From assembly GCA_009377755.1 (NCBI GenBank), contig WHTM01000002.1:124001-188000 (forward strand): a DNA stretch of 64,000 nucleotides. The letters run 5' to 3'. Both the position numbers and the translations under genes were made by a program. How positions within the stretch are numbered: position 1 is the first letter of the stretch; every line of letters starts with the position of its first letter. The stretch is from Hyphomicrobiales bacterium (GTDB taxonomy: Bacteria; Pseudomonadota; Alphaproteobacteria; Rhizobiales; Xanthobacteraceae). The notes under the pieces are model-generated. The model made no database searches, was not told the origin of the DNA, and saw only the letters and a list, made by a program, of their open reading frames with translations. Shown piece after piece: positions 54,052 to 63,283 of the stretch.

Positions 54052-55203
54052 ATGTTCCGTCGTGACGCGCTCGATGAAGCCCAATACCGCATGGATGTGC
54101 GGACATGGCTGGAGGCCAATCTTCCGGTCGCGCTTCGAGGACGCACGACCCGTCCGTCGCCCCTGGAACTGATGCCCTGGTATCATACGCTCTCGCGCAA
54201 AGGCTGGATCGCACCGCATTGGCCCAGGCAATACGGCGGAATGGGCGCCACGCTCAACGAACAGATCATCATGGCGGAGGAGTTGGCGCGCATTGGCGCA
54301 CCGCATCTGCCGGTTCAAGGCCTCAATCACATCGGCCCTATCCTTATGGAGTTCGGGACCGCGGCACAAAAGGCGCAACACCTGCCGCCCATCATTGCGG
54401 GCACGGTGATCTGGGCGCAGGGGTACTCCGAGCCGGGCGCGGGCTCCGACCTTGCGAGCCTTTCGACCCGCGCGACGCTGGAGGGCGATCATTTCGTGGT
54501 GCAGGGGCATAAGATCTGGACCACCTGGGCCCATCATTCGGACTGGATGTTTGCGCTGGTGCGCACCGATCCTCGGGCCCAACCGCGGCAAGCGGGCATC
54601 AGTTTCCTGTTGGTTGACCTGCGCAGCCCAGGCATCAGGATCAGCCCGATCAAGACGATCGCAGGAGATGATGAGTTCAGTGAGGTATTTCTCGACGAGG
54701 TCATCGTGCCAGCCGAAAACCTGGTCGGGAAACTGAATGATGGCTGGCGCATCGCAAATGCGTTGCTGGGACACGAGCGCCTAGCGACCTCCAACCCGCA
54801 ATTCTCATTGACGGCGCTGGAGCGCATCAAGACGATGGCGCGCGCTTCCGGAATCATCGCGGATCCGGCTTTCCAGGATCGCCTTGCGGCGGCCAGCATC
54901 AATGTCACGGCGCTGTCGGCGATGTTCAGCCACGCTGTGGAACTCACCAATCACGAGAAAAGCCTTGGGCCGGAATCGTCGGTGATCAAGATTTTTGGGT
55001 CCGAGCTTCTTCAGGCGCTCAACGATCTATTGATCGAGGCGGCAGGCGGCCACGCCCTGGCGGACAGGCCGATCGCGACTGATTTCGGCGAGGTGGATGT
55101 CGCAACGCCGTTCCTTCAATCGCGACGTGTAACAATCTATGGCGGCTCATCGGAAATCCAGCGCAACGTCCTGGCGCGCCGCGTGCTGGACCTCCCAACT
55201 TGA
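54052..55203 (+). CDS. Acyl-CoA dehydrogenase, large type (1)
   Basis: A 383-residue FAD enzyme. The FAD/substrate block is QGYSEPGAGSDLASLSTRAT, followed by GHKIWTTWAHHSDWMF, an ALLGHERLATSN segment that carries the glutamate typical of FadE-like enzymes, and the tail YGGSSEIQRNVLARRVLDLP. ATG 54052 is chosen; no clear ribosome-binding site. It overlaps the next gene region by adjacent start, so the two dehydrogenases are probably made together, as subunits of a heteromeric enzyme. Confidence 0.87.
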   Translation: MFRRDALDEAQYRMDVRTWLEANLPVALRGRTTRPSPLELMPWYHTLSRKGWIAPHWPRQYGGMGATLNEQIIMAEELARIGAPHLPVQGLNHIGPILMEFGTAAQKAQHLPPIIAGTVIWAQGYSEPGAGSDLASLSTRATLEGDHFVVQGHKIWTTWAHHSDWMFALVRTDPRAQPRQAGISFLLVDLRSPGIRISPIKTIAGDDEFSEVFLDEVIVPAENLVGKLNDGWRIANALLGHERLATSNPQFSLTALERIKTMARASGIIADPAFQDRLAAASINVTALSAMFSHAVELTNHEKSLGPESSVIKIFGSELLQALNDLLIEAAGGHALADRPIATDFGEVDVATPFLQSRRVTIYGGSSEIQRNVLARRVLDLPT

Positions 55204-55211
55204 CGCAATCA

Positions 55212-56306
55212 ATGGACCTGTATCTGACATCGGAGCAGGCGCTGTTGCGCGACAGCGCCGCCAAGTTCATCGAGGCGGCGGGGCCGAAGGCAGCGCGCGG
55301 ATTTCGCGCGCAGGATCCGAGCTTCTCGGCGCCACGCTTGCGCCATGCGGGGGAACTTGGGTGGCTTGGCATTCTCGTCCCAGGTGCCGCGGGTGGGCTT
55401 GGTCTGGGCCTCACCGAGCTCGCCTTGGTGCTCGAACAGGCTGGACGTGGGCTCGTGTGCGAGCCGATCGGGCTTGCGGCGATCTCGGCCGCGGCGTTGG
55501 GGCAGGGGCGCACGCCGCATCCGGTGCTGGACCGGGCGATGACAGGCGCGGCACTGATCGTCCCGGCGTTCCAAGAGAGCGCCCATGGCGACGATCCGCT
55601 CGCGCCACGCACTCACGTGGCGGGGGAGGACGGCGCGCTCCGTTTGACCGGAAAGAAGATGTTTGTCTGCGCTGACGGCGCTGACGGCTTTCTCGTGAAT
55701 GCCAGGGGGCGCGACGGACCCGCGCTGTGCTACGTGGCACGCAATGCGCCGGGCTGCACACTATCGAGGACACAGACGGTAGAGGGCCGCAAACTTGCGA
55801 CGCTCACTCTCACGGATGCACCGGCCGATCTCATTCCACCGCATTCTTCATCGCGGAATGCGGTGGACGCGCTCCACAATCTCGTGCTGCTGGCGCTGTC
55901 CTCCGAACTGCTTGGCGTGATGGAAAAGGCGAATGAGATCACGCTCGACTACCTGCGCCTCCGCAAGCAGTTCGGAAAGCCGATCGGCAGCTTTCAGGCG
56001 CTGCAGCACCAAGCGGCAAACATCTATGTTCGGATCGAGGCGACGCGGTCGCTGGTGTTTCAGATTGCGGCCAACAACGACGCCTTTTGCATCGATCCGG
56101 CGACGGCGATCGCCTTGAAGGCCAAGGCGTCGGAAGACGCCATGATTGTCACCGAGGCCTGCATCCAACTTCACGGCGCGATCGGATTCACCGATGAGCA
56201 CGACATCGGTCTCTACCTCAAGCGGGCGATGCTGCTGTCCGCACTGTTTGGGAACGCGGCGGCGCAGCGACGCCGCTATATCGCAGCCGCCGACCTCACA
56301 GCGTAG
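55212..56306 (+). CDS. Acyl-CoA dehydrogenase, short partner type (2)
   Basis: A 364-residue protein of the shorter acyl-CoA dehydrogenase subfamily. It has YLTSEQALLRDSAAKFIE, the FAD-contact YLRLRKQFGKPIGSFQALQH and QLHGAIGFTDEHDIGLYLKR, but not the SEPGAGSD block of its partner. In steroid-degrading bacteria such pairs form alpha2beta2 enzymes. ATG 55212 lies nine bases after the previous stop; TTG 55200 is another possibility. Confidence 0.85.
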   Translation: MDLYLTSEQALLRDSAAKFIEAAGPKAARGFRAQDPSFSAPRLRHAGELGWLGILVPGAAGGLGLGLTELALVLEQAGRGLVCEPIGLAAISAAALGQGRTPHPVLDRAMTGAALIVPAFQESAHGDDPLAPRTHVAGEDGALRLTGKKMFVCADGADGFLVNARGRDGPALCYVARNAPGCTLSRTQTVEGRKLATLTLTDAPADLIPPHSSSRNAVDALHNLVLLALSSELLGVMEKANEITLDYLRLRKQFGKPIGSFQALQHQAANIYVRIEATRSLVFQIAANNDAFCIDPATAIALKAKASEDAMIVTEACIQLHGAIGFTDEHDIGLYLKRAMLLSALFGNAAAQRRRYIAAADLTA

Positions 56307-56374
56307 CCAACGGACAGCACCTTGCCGGTAGTGTGACAAATGAATACGCTTCCATCTTTCGCCCGCGTGCTCCC

Positions 56375-57457
56375 ATGAATGGCTCATCAGCCCAAAACAT
56401 AGACGGCATGTCGGATGCCGAACGCAGCCTGCTCCGGCGATCGGTGCGGGACGTCCTCTCAAACATTTGGCCGGCCGACAAAGCCGTAGATAATTCCGGT
56501 AACGCTGAGGCGATTGCGACGCTGTGGCCCGCCATGGCGCGGCAAGGTCTTTCATCGCTCGGCTCCAATGCGGCCGAGGTCGGCTTGCGCGAAATCGCCC
56601 TCGTGTTCGAGGAGCTGGGGCGCGCCGCGTGCCCGGCGCCCTTGCTCGGGGCCGTAGGGGCCAACCTCGCGCTTGCGACGCAGCCGTCGAATACAGCGCG
56701 CGCGCTGCTCGAGGATCTTCGCCAGGGCAACGCGACGATTGCGCTGGCGCTCGGCGCCTTCGATGGCGATCCGGCCGCCGGGCGGGCGGAGACGCGCGGC
56801 GACAGGCTGTCGGGAAAGGTTTCGTTCGTCGAAGATGCGCAGACGGCGACGCACTTCCTTGTCTTCCTCGACGGAGGCGTCGCGGTTGTTGCAAGCGACG
56901 CGCCTGGCGTGAGGGTTGAAGCCACGCCTGGCCTCGCCGTGCCGGCGTTCTCCGAGCTCACCTTGAAGAATGCACCTACGCTGCGGCTGGACATACCGTC
57001 CGAACTTCTGGCAGACGTCGCCTTGGTGGCAAGGCTCGCTTGCGCCAGCCGGGCGCTCGGCGCGGCCCATCGGGCATTCGACCTTGCCGTGGATCACGCC
57101 AAGGCCAGAAAGCAATTCGGCCAGCCCATCGGTCAATTCCAGGCTATCCAACACAAGCTGGCCAACTGCCTGATTAGCCTGGATGGCGCTCGGCTTGCGC
57201 TCGATGCGGCGGCCGCGGCGCGCGACAACGACAATCCGGACTGGCGCGTTTTTGCGTCATCCGCTGTCGCTTTCGCGAGCCCTGCGTTGCGCACGGTATC
57301 GATCGAGACGCACCGGGCGTTGGGCGCTATCGGCTATGCCGAGGAGCACGAGGCACCGCGACATTTCCGGCGCGTGCATGCCGATCTCGCCCGCTTCGGC
57401 GGCGTGTCACGCGCACGAGCGGAGCTTGCCGATTTCCTGCTCGGTCCGGTTCAATAG
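56375..57457 (+). CDS. Acyl-CoA dehydrogenase, short partner type (3)
   Basis: A 360-residue short-type acyl-CoA dehydrogenase. DVLSNIWPADKAVD and IALVFEELGRAACPAPLLG lie in the N-terminal half, HAKARKQFGQPIGQFQAIQH and THRALGAIGYAEEHEAPRHF in the C-terminal half. The latter block is the same as in gene (2). The start is uncertain: ATG 56375, ATG 56408 or GTG 56333. It probably partners the large dehydrogenase that follows after six bases. Confidence 0.84.
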   Translation: MNGSSAQNIDGMSDAERSLLRRSVRDVLSNIWPADKAVDNSGNAEAIATLWPAMARQGLSSLGSNAAEVGLREIALVFEELGRAACPAPLLGAVGANLALATQPSNTARALLEDLRQGNATIALALGAFDGDPAAGRAETRGDRLSGKVSFVEDAQTATHFLVFLDGGVAVVASDAPGVRVEATPGLAVPAFSELTLKNAPTLRLDIPSELLADVALVARLACASRALGAAHRAFDLAVDHAKARKQFGQPIGQFQAIQHKLANCLISLDGARLALDAAAAARDNDNPDWRVFASSAVAFASPALRTVSIETHRALGAIGYAEEHEAPRHFRRVHADLARFGGVSRARAELADFLLGPVQ

Positions 57458-57462
57458 ACAAC

Positions 57463-58650
57463 ATGTCCCGTCTTCCCGCGCATGACATGGGACCTGCCGC
57501 GAACGCCTTCCGCCAGGAAGTACGCGAGTGGCTTGCGCAGCACTGGACGCCGGAGCAGCGCGCGGAGCACCTACGCAAGCCGTTCAAGGAACGCGGCTGG
57601 GATGTCGAATTCTCAAGACTGATGGGCAGCGATGGCTGGATTGGTATCGGCTGGCCGAAGGAGTTCGGCGGCCAAGGCAGAAGCGCGACCGAACAGATCG
57701 CATTCATTACCGAGATGGCAAACGCCGGCGCTCCTGTTCAGGCGCACAACACCGGCGAGTCGATCGTCGCGCAGGCGCTCTTTTTGCACGGCACTAATGA
57801 GCAACAGGATGAATGGCTGCCCGCCATCCGGCGCGGCGAGCGCACCTTTGCCTTGGGCTACAGCGAGCCGGAGGCCGGTTCCGACCTTGCGTCGCTCCGC
57901 ACGCGCGCCATCCGCGACGACGATGACTGGGTCGTGAATGGACAGAAGCTGTGGTCCACCGGCGGCGACAAGGCGGAGTACATGTGGCTTGCGGTGCGCA
58001 CCGATCCGGACGCGAAGAAACACGCCGGTATTAGCGTGTTGATGGTCGATCTTCGCTCGTCAGGCGTCACCATCCGGCCGAGTCTTGCCCTCTACGGCAA
58101 GACCTTTAGCGCACAGTTCTACGACAACGTGCGGGTGCCGGCGAAGAATATGGTTGGTGCGGTGAACAACGGCTGGAAAGTCATCACCGACGCCCTGGCG
58201 GCGGAACGCGTCATGATCGGCGGCACACGCATGGCAGGCATCGAACGCGCGTTTGACCATCTCACCGAATACCTGAAAACTGCGGTGGTCGGCGGCAAGG
58301 TTCTAAAGGCCGATCCGGCAATCCGCGATCGGATCGGAGCGCTGGCTGCCGACATCGAGGTCGCACGCCAGTTTCAGATGCGGAACGCGCAACTCGTCGA
58401 GCAAGGCAAGGTACCGATCCACGAAGCGGCCATGGGCAAGGTATTCGCAAGCGAATTGCAGGAGCGGCTCGGCCAAGCTGCGCTCGATATCCTCGGCACG
58501 GGTGGGCTGCTCTCAGAGGATACCGAGAGCGCCCCGGTCGCCGAGATGGAACAGGTGCTGCGCCATGCCATCATGGGCATGATCGGCGGCGGAACGAACG
58601 AGATCCAGCGAAACGTCATCGCGCAGCGGGGACTGGATTTGCCTCGTTGA
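57463..58650 (+). CDS. Acyl-CoA dehydrogenase, large type (4)
   Basis: A 395-residue FAD enzyme with GYSEPEAGSDLASLRTRA, VNGQKLWSTGGDKAEYMWLA, a LAAERVMIGGTRMAGIERAF segment and GGGTNEIQRNVIAQRGLDLP at the end. It closely parallels gene (1). ATG 57463 is five bases after the previous stop. It probably forms a heteromer with gene (3), giving two different dehydrogenation steps in one operon. Confidence 0.88.
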   Translation: MSRLPAHDMGPAANAFRQEVREWLAQHWTPEQRAEHLRKPFKERGWDVEFSRLMGSDGWIGIGWPKEFGGQGRSATEQIAFITEMANAGAPVQAHNTGESIVAQALFLHGTNEQQDEWLPAIRRGERTFALGYSEPEAGSDLASLRTRAIRDDDDWVVNGQKLWSTGGDKAEYMWLAVRTDPDAKKHAGISVLMVDLRSSGVTIRPSLALYGKTFSAQFYDNVRVPAKNMVGAVNNGWKVITDALAAERVMIGGTRMAGIERAFDHLTEYLKTAVVGGKVLKADPAIRDRIGALAADIEVARQFQMRNAQLVEQGKVPIHEAAMGKVFASELQERLGQAALDILGTGGLLSEDTESAPVAEMEQVLRHAIMGMIGGGTNEIQRNVIAQRGLDLPR

Positions 58651-58665
58651 CACCAGGAGCAGTTC

Positions 58666-59448
58666 ATGAGCGAAGAACAAACGGTCACCTACGAGCTGGA
58701 GGGCGAGATCGCCCTTGTTGGTCTCAATCGTCCGGACAAGAGGAACTGCTTTAATCCGACTGTGATGAAGCAGTTGCGCGAGGCCATCGATCGCGCTGGC
58801 GAGGAAGCGAAATGCGGTATCATCTTCGGCCACGGTGATAATTTCTGCGCTGGATTGGATCTTCGCTGGGCCGCAGAAAACTGGAAGGCCGGCCGTTCGG
58901 AAAGGTTGCCGTTCCAGTTCAATCGCAACACTTATTTTGAAGTGATGGCGCGCGGCAACATTCCCTTCATCGCGGCGCTGCACGGCGCGACGCTGGGTGG
59001 CGGGCTCGAGACGGCGGCGGCCGCGCATATCCGCGTCGCAGACGAAACGGCTTTCTTCGGACTGCCCGAAGGAACCCGCGGCATCTTCATCGGCGGCGGC
59101 GGCTCAGTTCGCGTGGCGCGGCTGCTCGGGTTTGCTCGCATGCAGGACATGATGCTGACCGGCCGCGTGCTCAAGCCCGACGAAGCCGAGCGCTACGGCA
59201 TCGTGCAGTATGTCGTGCCGAAGGGGCAGTCGATGGCCAAGGCGAAGGAATTGGCTGCGAAGATCTGCAAGAACGCGCCGCTGTCGAACTTCGCCATTAC
59301 CAATAGCCTGCCGCGCCTGCAAGACATGTCATACGACGACGGTCTCTTCTTCGAGCGCATGGTGGCGGAATACACCCGCAGCCCCGAGTCGATCACTCGG
59401 CTGCATCAGTTCCTCGACAAGACCGCGCCACGCGTCCGCCCGGAATAG
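58666..59448 (+). CDS. Enoyl-CoA hydratase/isomerase family protein
   Basis: A 260-residue crotonase-fold enzyme. The oxyanion hole regions are FGHGDNFCAGLDLRW and HGATLGGGLETAA; both catalytic glutamates are kept, in GGGLE and FFGLPEGTRG. Thus hydratase activity is plausible. AGGAG lies before ATG 58666. It would hydrate the enoyl-CoA made by the dehydrogenases. Confidence 0.89.
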   Translation: MSEEQTVTYELEGEIALVGLNRPDKRNCFNPTVMKQLREAIDRAGEEAKCGIIFGHGDNFCAGLDLRWAAENWKAGRSERLPFQFNRNTYFEVMARGNIPFIAALHGATLGGGLETAAAAHIRVADETAFFGLPEGTRGIFIGGGGSVRVARLLGFARMQDMMLTGRVLKPDEAERYGIVQYVVPKGQSMAKAKELAAKICKNAPLSNFAITNSLPRLQDMSYDDGLFFERMVAEYTRSPESITRLHQFLDKTAPRVRPE

Positions 59449-59496
59449 ACATTCCACAACAGCGCAGCGGCACATTCAAAATTCAAGGGAGCGACT

Positions 59497-60666
59497 ATGA
59501 GTCTGCGCGACAATGCTATTGTAGCCTACGCCGAAACCAAAGTGATGGAGAAGAGCGACCGCAACGTCTGGGTGTTGTCCGGCGAGATTCTCGAGGAGCT
59601 GCTTGACAAGACCGGCATCGACAAGAACGAGATCGACGGCTTGGTGATGGCAGGCCTGACTGGCACTGGCGCTGCCAATCCGTTCTGGGCGCAAACCACG
59701 GCCGACGTGCTCGGCCTCGAAGTTGGCTTCTGCGAGCAGGTCCACACTGGTGGCTGCTCGGCAGCGGGATGCGTCGCGCGGGCTGCCGCCGCGATCGATT
59801 ACGGGATGTGCGAGGTCGCGTTCCTGCTGTTCGCCGACACCCACGTGCTGGAGGATCGCACCGACCACAGCCACTCCTACCGGCGCGAGTGGACCGACCC
59901 TTATGGCCTGATGGGCCCGCCGGGCGCCTTTGGCCTGCTCAGCCGGGCCTATGAGTCGAAATACGGCCTCGACTACCGGATGCTGGGCAAGTTAGCGGTC
60001 ACGCAACGCAAGCATGCGCTCTTAAACGAGAACGCCTGCGAGAAGCTGCGCGTGCCGATCACGATCGACGATTACATGAAATCGCGCATGATCGCCGACC
60101 CGATCCGGCTCTTGGACTGCGTGATGCGGGCCGACGGTGCGGCCGGTCTGCTCATGATGAGCCGCAAGCGCGCGAAGGAAAAAGGGCTCTCCAAGTGCAT
60201 CATTCCGATCGGCTATGCCGAGCGGACCAACTTCAAGGGTGGCGAGAACTTGGTCGATGTGACCAAGAGCGGCCACGAGGTTTGCGGCAAGAAGGCGCTC
60301 GGGGCAGCCGGGCTCGGCATCAAGGACATCGCCTCGTTCCATCCTTACGACGATTTCATCATCGCTATCATGTTGCAGTTCGAGGCCTTCGGTTTCTGCA
60401 AGCCCGGCGAAGGCGTGCAGTTCATCCGCGACCACGACTTCTCGCATGACGGCGATCTGCCGCTCAACACCGGCGGCGGCCAGATTTCCGCGGGCCAGGC
60501 CGCGTGCTCGTCGCACAACCTGGTAGAAGCGGTGCGACAATTGCAGGGCGAAGCCGGCAAGCGCCAGGTCAAGGACACCAAGAATGCGCTGGTGACCGGC
60601 ATCGGCTGGATCAACTACGGGCGCAACTGGGGCTCGAGCGCGGCCCTGGTGCTAGTCCCGGAATGA
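59497..60666 (+). CDS. Thiolase-family protein (SCP2-thiolase type)
   Basis: A 389-residue thiolase. The nucleophile Cys is in QVHTGGCSAAGCVARAAAAI, and the C-terminal motifs are ASFHPYDDFIIAIM and LNTGGGQISAGQ. SCP2-type thiolases often need a DUF35 partner, which is the next gene. AAGGGAGCGACT precedes ATG 59497. It would release acetyl- or propionyl-CoA in the last step, or act as a retro-aldolase. Confidence 0.86.
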   Translation: MSLRDNAIVAYAETKVMEKSDRNVWVLSGEILEELLDKTGIDKNEIDGLVMAGLTGTGAANPFWAQTTADVLGLEVGFCEQVHTGGCSAAGCVARAAAAIDYGMCEVAFLLFADTHVLEDRTDHSHSYRREWTDPYGLMGPPGAFGLLSRAYESKYGLDYRMLGKLAVTQRKHALLNENACEKLRVPITIDDYMKSRMIADPIRLLDCVMRADGAAGLLMMSRKRAKEKGLSKCIIPIGYAERTNFKGGENLVDVTKSGHEVCGKKALGAAGLGIKDIASFHPYDDFIIAIMLQFEAFGFCKPGEGVQFIRDHDFSHDGDLPLNTGGGQISAGQAACSSHNLVEAVRQLQGEAGKRQVKDTKNALVTGIGWINYGRNWGSSAALVLVPE

Positions 60667-60677
60667 GCGAGGCGACC

Positions 60678-61130
60678 ATGGCCAATACTTCAAACAACAA
60701 GCCCTTGAACGACACGCTGGGCGTCAAGCGCACCATCAATCACTTCGATTTCTCCGAGCCGTACTGGGAGGGAACGCGGCAGAAAAAGCTCATCATCCAG
60801 TATTGTAAGGCGACCAAGAAGTTTCAGCATTTCCCGCGTCCGGTGAGCATCTTCTCCGGGCGGCGGCGCGACATCGAGTGGCGCGAGGTGTCCGGCAAGG
60901 GCGTGGTGCACTCCTACACAATCACCTACCGCGGCACGCCGGCCTTCCGCAACGCTGAGCCTTATGCCGTGGTGAGCGTTACCCTCGATGTCGGCGTGAA
61001 CTTCATCGCCAACATCATCAACTGTACAGCCGAGGAACTCAAAGTCGGTATGAAGGTGAAACCGTACTGGCACCCGCTCGATGACGGCACGCACCTGCTG
61101 ATGTTCCAGCCGGACAGGAATATGGCATGA
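60678..61130 (+). CDS. DUF35/OB-fold acyl-CoA-binding partner of thiolase
   Basis: A 150-residue protein with an N-terminal rubredoxin-like part and an OB-fold (GVVHSYTITYRGTPAFRN, GMKVKPYWHPLDD). The zinc ribbon is degraded: where relatives have CxxC and CPxC, this has QYCKATKKFQHFPRPVSIFS, with only one Cys. GCGAGGCGACC precedes ATG 60678; ATG 60663 overlaps the thiolase stop and is an alternative. It likely stabilises the thiolase. Confidence 0.83.
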   Translation: MANTSNNKPLNDTLGVKRTINHFDFSEPYWEGTRQKKLIIQYCKATKKFQHFPRPVSIFSGRRRDIEWREVSGKGVVHSYTITYRGTPAFRNAEPYAVVSVTLDVGVNFIANIINCTAEELKVGMKVKPYWHPLDDGTHLLMFQPDRNMA

Positions 61131-63229
61131 CCGGCCCCGAAGCTGCACGCGGCCCACAGGCAGTCGCGAAATTCCTGCGTCCCCGATCGGTCGCTATCGT
61201 CGGAATATCGGCTCGCCCAGGCAGCGCGGGCCAGGTCATTCTCCAATCGCTCGAGGTCAATAGCTTCAAGGGCGATATCCATTTGATCGGTCGCAGCGCT
61301 GAGGCGATCGATGGCCGTCCGGTGCTGAAGAGTCCGGATGAACTGCCGGAGGGCGTGGATCTTGCCGTGTTCACGTTGCCCGCCGGCGGCGTGCGCGAGG
61401 CGATCGAAGCCTGCGCGCGGCGCAAGGTCGGCTCGGCCATGGTGTTCGCCGCAGGCTTCGCCGAGACCGGCGACCATGCGACGCAGGACGCCGTTACCAA
61501 GATCGCGCGGACGGCCGGGCTCGCCGTCGTCGGCCCCAATTGTCTCGGCGTGACAAACAACGTCGACGGCATGACGTTGCATATGCTGTTCGCGCGCGAG
61601 GCGCAACGCGGCGTCGCGGACGGTGTCGCCTTCGTTGGGCAGAGCGGTGGCTTACTGGGCCACTTCCAGCGCGCCACCGACGGCCGCGGCCTTCCGCTCA
61701 CTTACGTGATCTCAACCGGCAACGAGGCGGGCCTCGAAACCACCGACTTCGTCGAATTCCTGGCTGACGACCGCTCGACGCGCGTGATTGCGCTCTACAC
61801 CGAGCAGATCCGCCGGCCTGCGGAATTCCTCGCCGCCTGTCGCCGCGCCCGTGCCGCCGGCAAGCCGATCGTGCTGATGCAGGCGGGCCGCGGCGCGAAG
61901 GCGCGCAAAGCCGCGCAGTCGCATACCGGCGCGCTCATTGGCGACTTCGCCACCATGCAAACGCAGGTCGAGGATGCCGGCGCCATCGTCGTCCCCACCA
62001 TGGACGAGATGATGGATCTGGTCGAGATCCTGGTGCGCTATCCCACCCCGCCTGCCAAGGGCCCCGGCATCCTCACCGCCTCGGGCGCCTACGTGGGGCT
62101 TACCAACGATTTCGCCGAGGAGGTCGGCCTTGAGCTTCCCGAGCTTGAGCCAGCCACGCTGAAAAAGGTCGGCGAGGTGTTGCCGGCGTACGGCAGTTAC
62201 GGCAATCCGCTCGATGTCACCGCTGGCTTCTCGCCAGATTCGCTGCCCGTTGTGGTCAAGACGCTGATCGACGATCCCAATGTCGGCATGTTGTTCATCT
62301 CGTTTCCAATTAGCTACGCCGCAGTGGTGAGGGCCTTCAACAAGGGCATGGCGGACTCACCGAAGCCCAAGGTCATGGTGGCGCTTGGCGACACCTGGCA
62401 GCTTGCTCCCGATATCATGCAGGCCGTCAACGAAAGTCCGGCGGTGTTTTCGCGTTCGTCGGATCGCATGTTACGAGCGATTGCGCTCTACACTCGCTAC
62501 GGGCGCCTGCTCGCACGCGCGCGCCTATCCGCACGGCCCGCGCCGCTGCCGGGCTTGCCCCCGATCGGCAAGGGCACGCAGCCGGAATGGCGGGGCAAGC
62601 AGGTGCTCAGAGCCGCGGGCGTGCGCGTCCCCGAGGGAGAGCTTGCGCGCACGGCGGACGAGGCGGCTGCCGTCGCAAAGCGCGTCGGCTATCCGGTGGC
62701 ATTGAAGGCGCAAGCCGCGGCACTGTCGCACAAGACGGAAGCCGGTGGCGTGATACTGAACCTCGCTGACGAGGCTGCGCTCCGCGCCGTGTGGGACACG
62801 ATGACGGCAAACATTAAGCGCGCCGCACCCGATGTGACGCTCGAAGGCGCCTTGGTGGAAAAGATGTCGCCCAAAGGCATCGAGTTAATGGTTGGCGCGA
62901 AGCGCGATCCGGGCTGGGGTCCGGTGCTGCTGCTCGGGCTTGGAGGCATCTGGGTCGAGGCGCTAGGCGACGTGCAGGTTTTGCCCGCCAACGCGGACGA
63001 AGCGCAGATCGCCGAGGCGCTCGGAAAGCTGCGCTCGGCCAAGCTCCTGACCGGCGTCCGCGGCGCGGCGCCGGCGGACATCGAAGCGGTCGCGCGGGTG
63101 GCGATGGCGATTGGCCGGCTGATCCAGACGGTCCCCGAGATCGCCGAGATCGAAATTAACCCGCTGATGGTGCACGCCAAGGGACAGGGCGCGACCGCGC
63201 TGGATGCGCTCATCGTCTCCGGACAGTAA
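61127..63229 (+). CDS. NDP-forming acyl-CoA synthetase/ligase (acetate-CoA ligase type)
   Basis: A 700-residue fusion of CoA-binding, ligase and ATP-grasp domains. KFLRPRSVAIVGISARPGSA opens the CoA-binding domain; VVGPNCLGVTN and VGQSGGLLGHFQRA lie in the first ligase domain; YPVALKAQAAALSHKTEAGG and KMSPKGIELMVGAKRDPGWG in the ATP-grasp domain; EIAEIEINPLMV at the end. It activates a carboxylic acid to its CoA thioester at the cost of a nucleotide triphosphate. ATG 61127 overlaps the DUF35 stop. It is the probable entry step of this operon. Confidence 0.88.
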   Translation: MTGPEAARGPQAVAKFLRPRSVAIVGISARPGSAGQVILQSLEVNSFKGDIHLIGRSAEAIDGRPVLKSPDELPEGVDLAVFTLPAGGVREAIEACARRKVGSAMVFAAGFAETGDHATQDAVTKIARTAGLAVVGPNCLGVTNNVDGMTLHMLFAREAQRGVADGVAFVGQSGGLLGHFQRATDGRGLPLTYVISTGNEAGLETTDFVEFLADDRSTRVIALYTEQIRRPAEFLAACRRARAAGKPIVLMQAGRGAKARKAAQSHTGALIGDFATMQTQVEDAGAIVVPTMDEMMDLVEILVRYPTPPAKGPGILTASGAYVGLTNDFAEEVGLELPELEPATLKKVGEVLPAYGSYGNPLDVTAGFSPDSLPVVVKTLIDDPNVGMLFISFPISYAAVVRAFNKGMADSPKPKVMVALGDTWQLAPDIMQAVNESPAVFSRSSDRMLRAIALYTRYGRLLARARLSARPAPLPGLPPIGKGTQPEWRGKQVLRAAGVRVPEGELARTADEAAAVAKRVGYPVALKAQAAALSHKTEAGGVILNLADEAALRAVWDTMTANIKRAAPDVTLEGALVEKMSPKGIELMVGAKRDPGWGPVLLLGLGGIWVEALGDVQVLPANADEAQIAEALGKLRSAKLLTGVRGAAPADIEAVARVAMAIGRLIQTVPEIAEIEINPLMVHAKGQGATALDALIVSGQ

Positions 63230-63283
63230 GGAAACCCGGCGCATGCTGTACAAGGCTTGGGCCGCAACACCAGGAAGAGTGCC

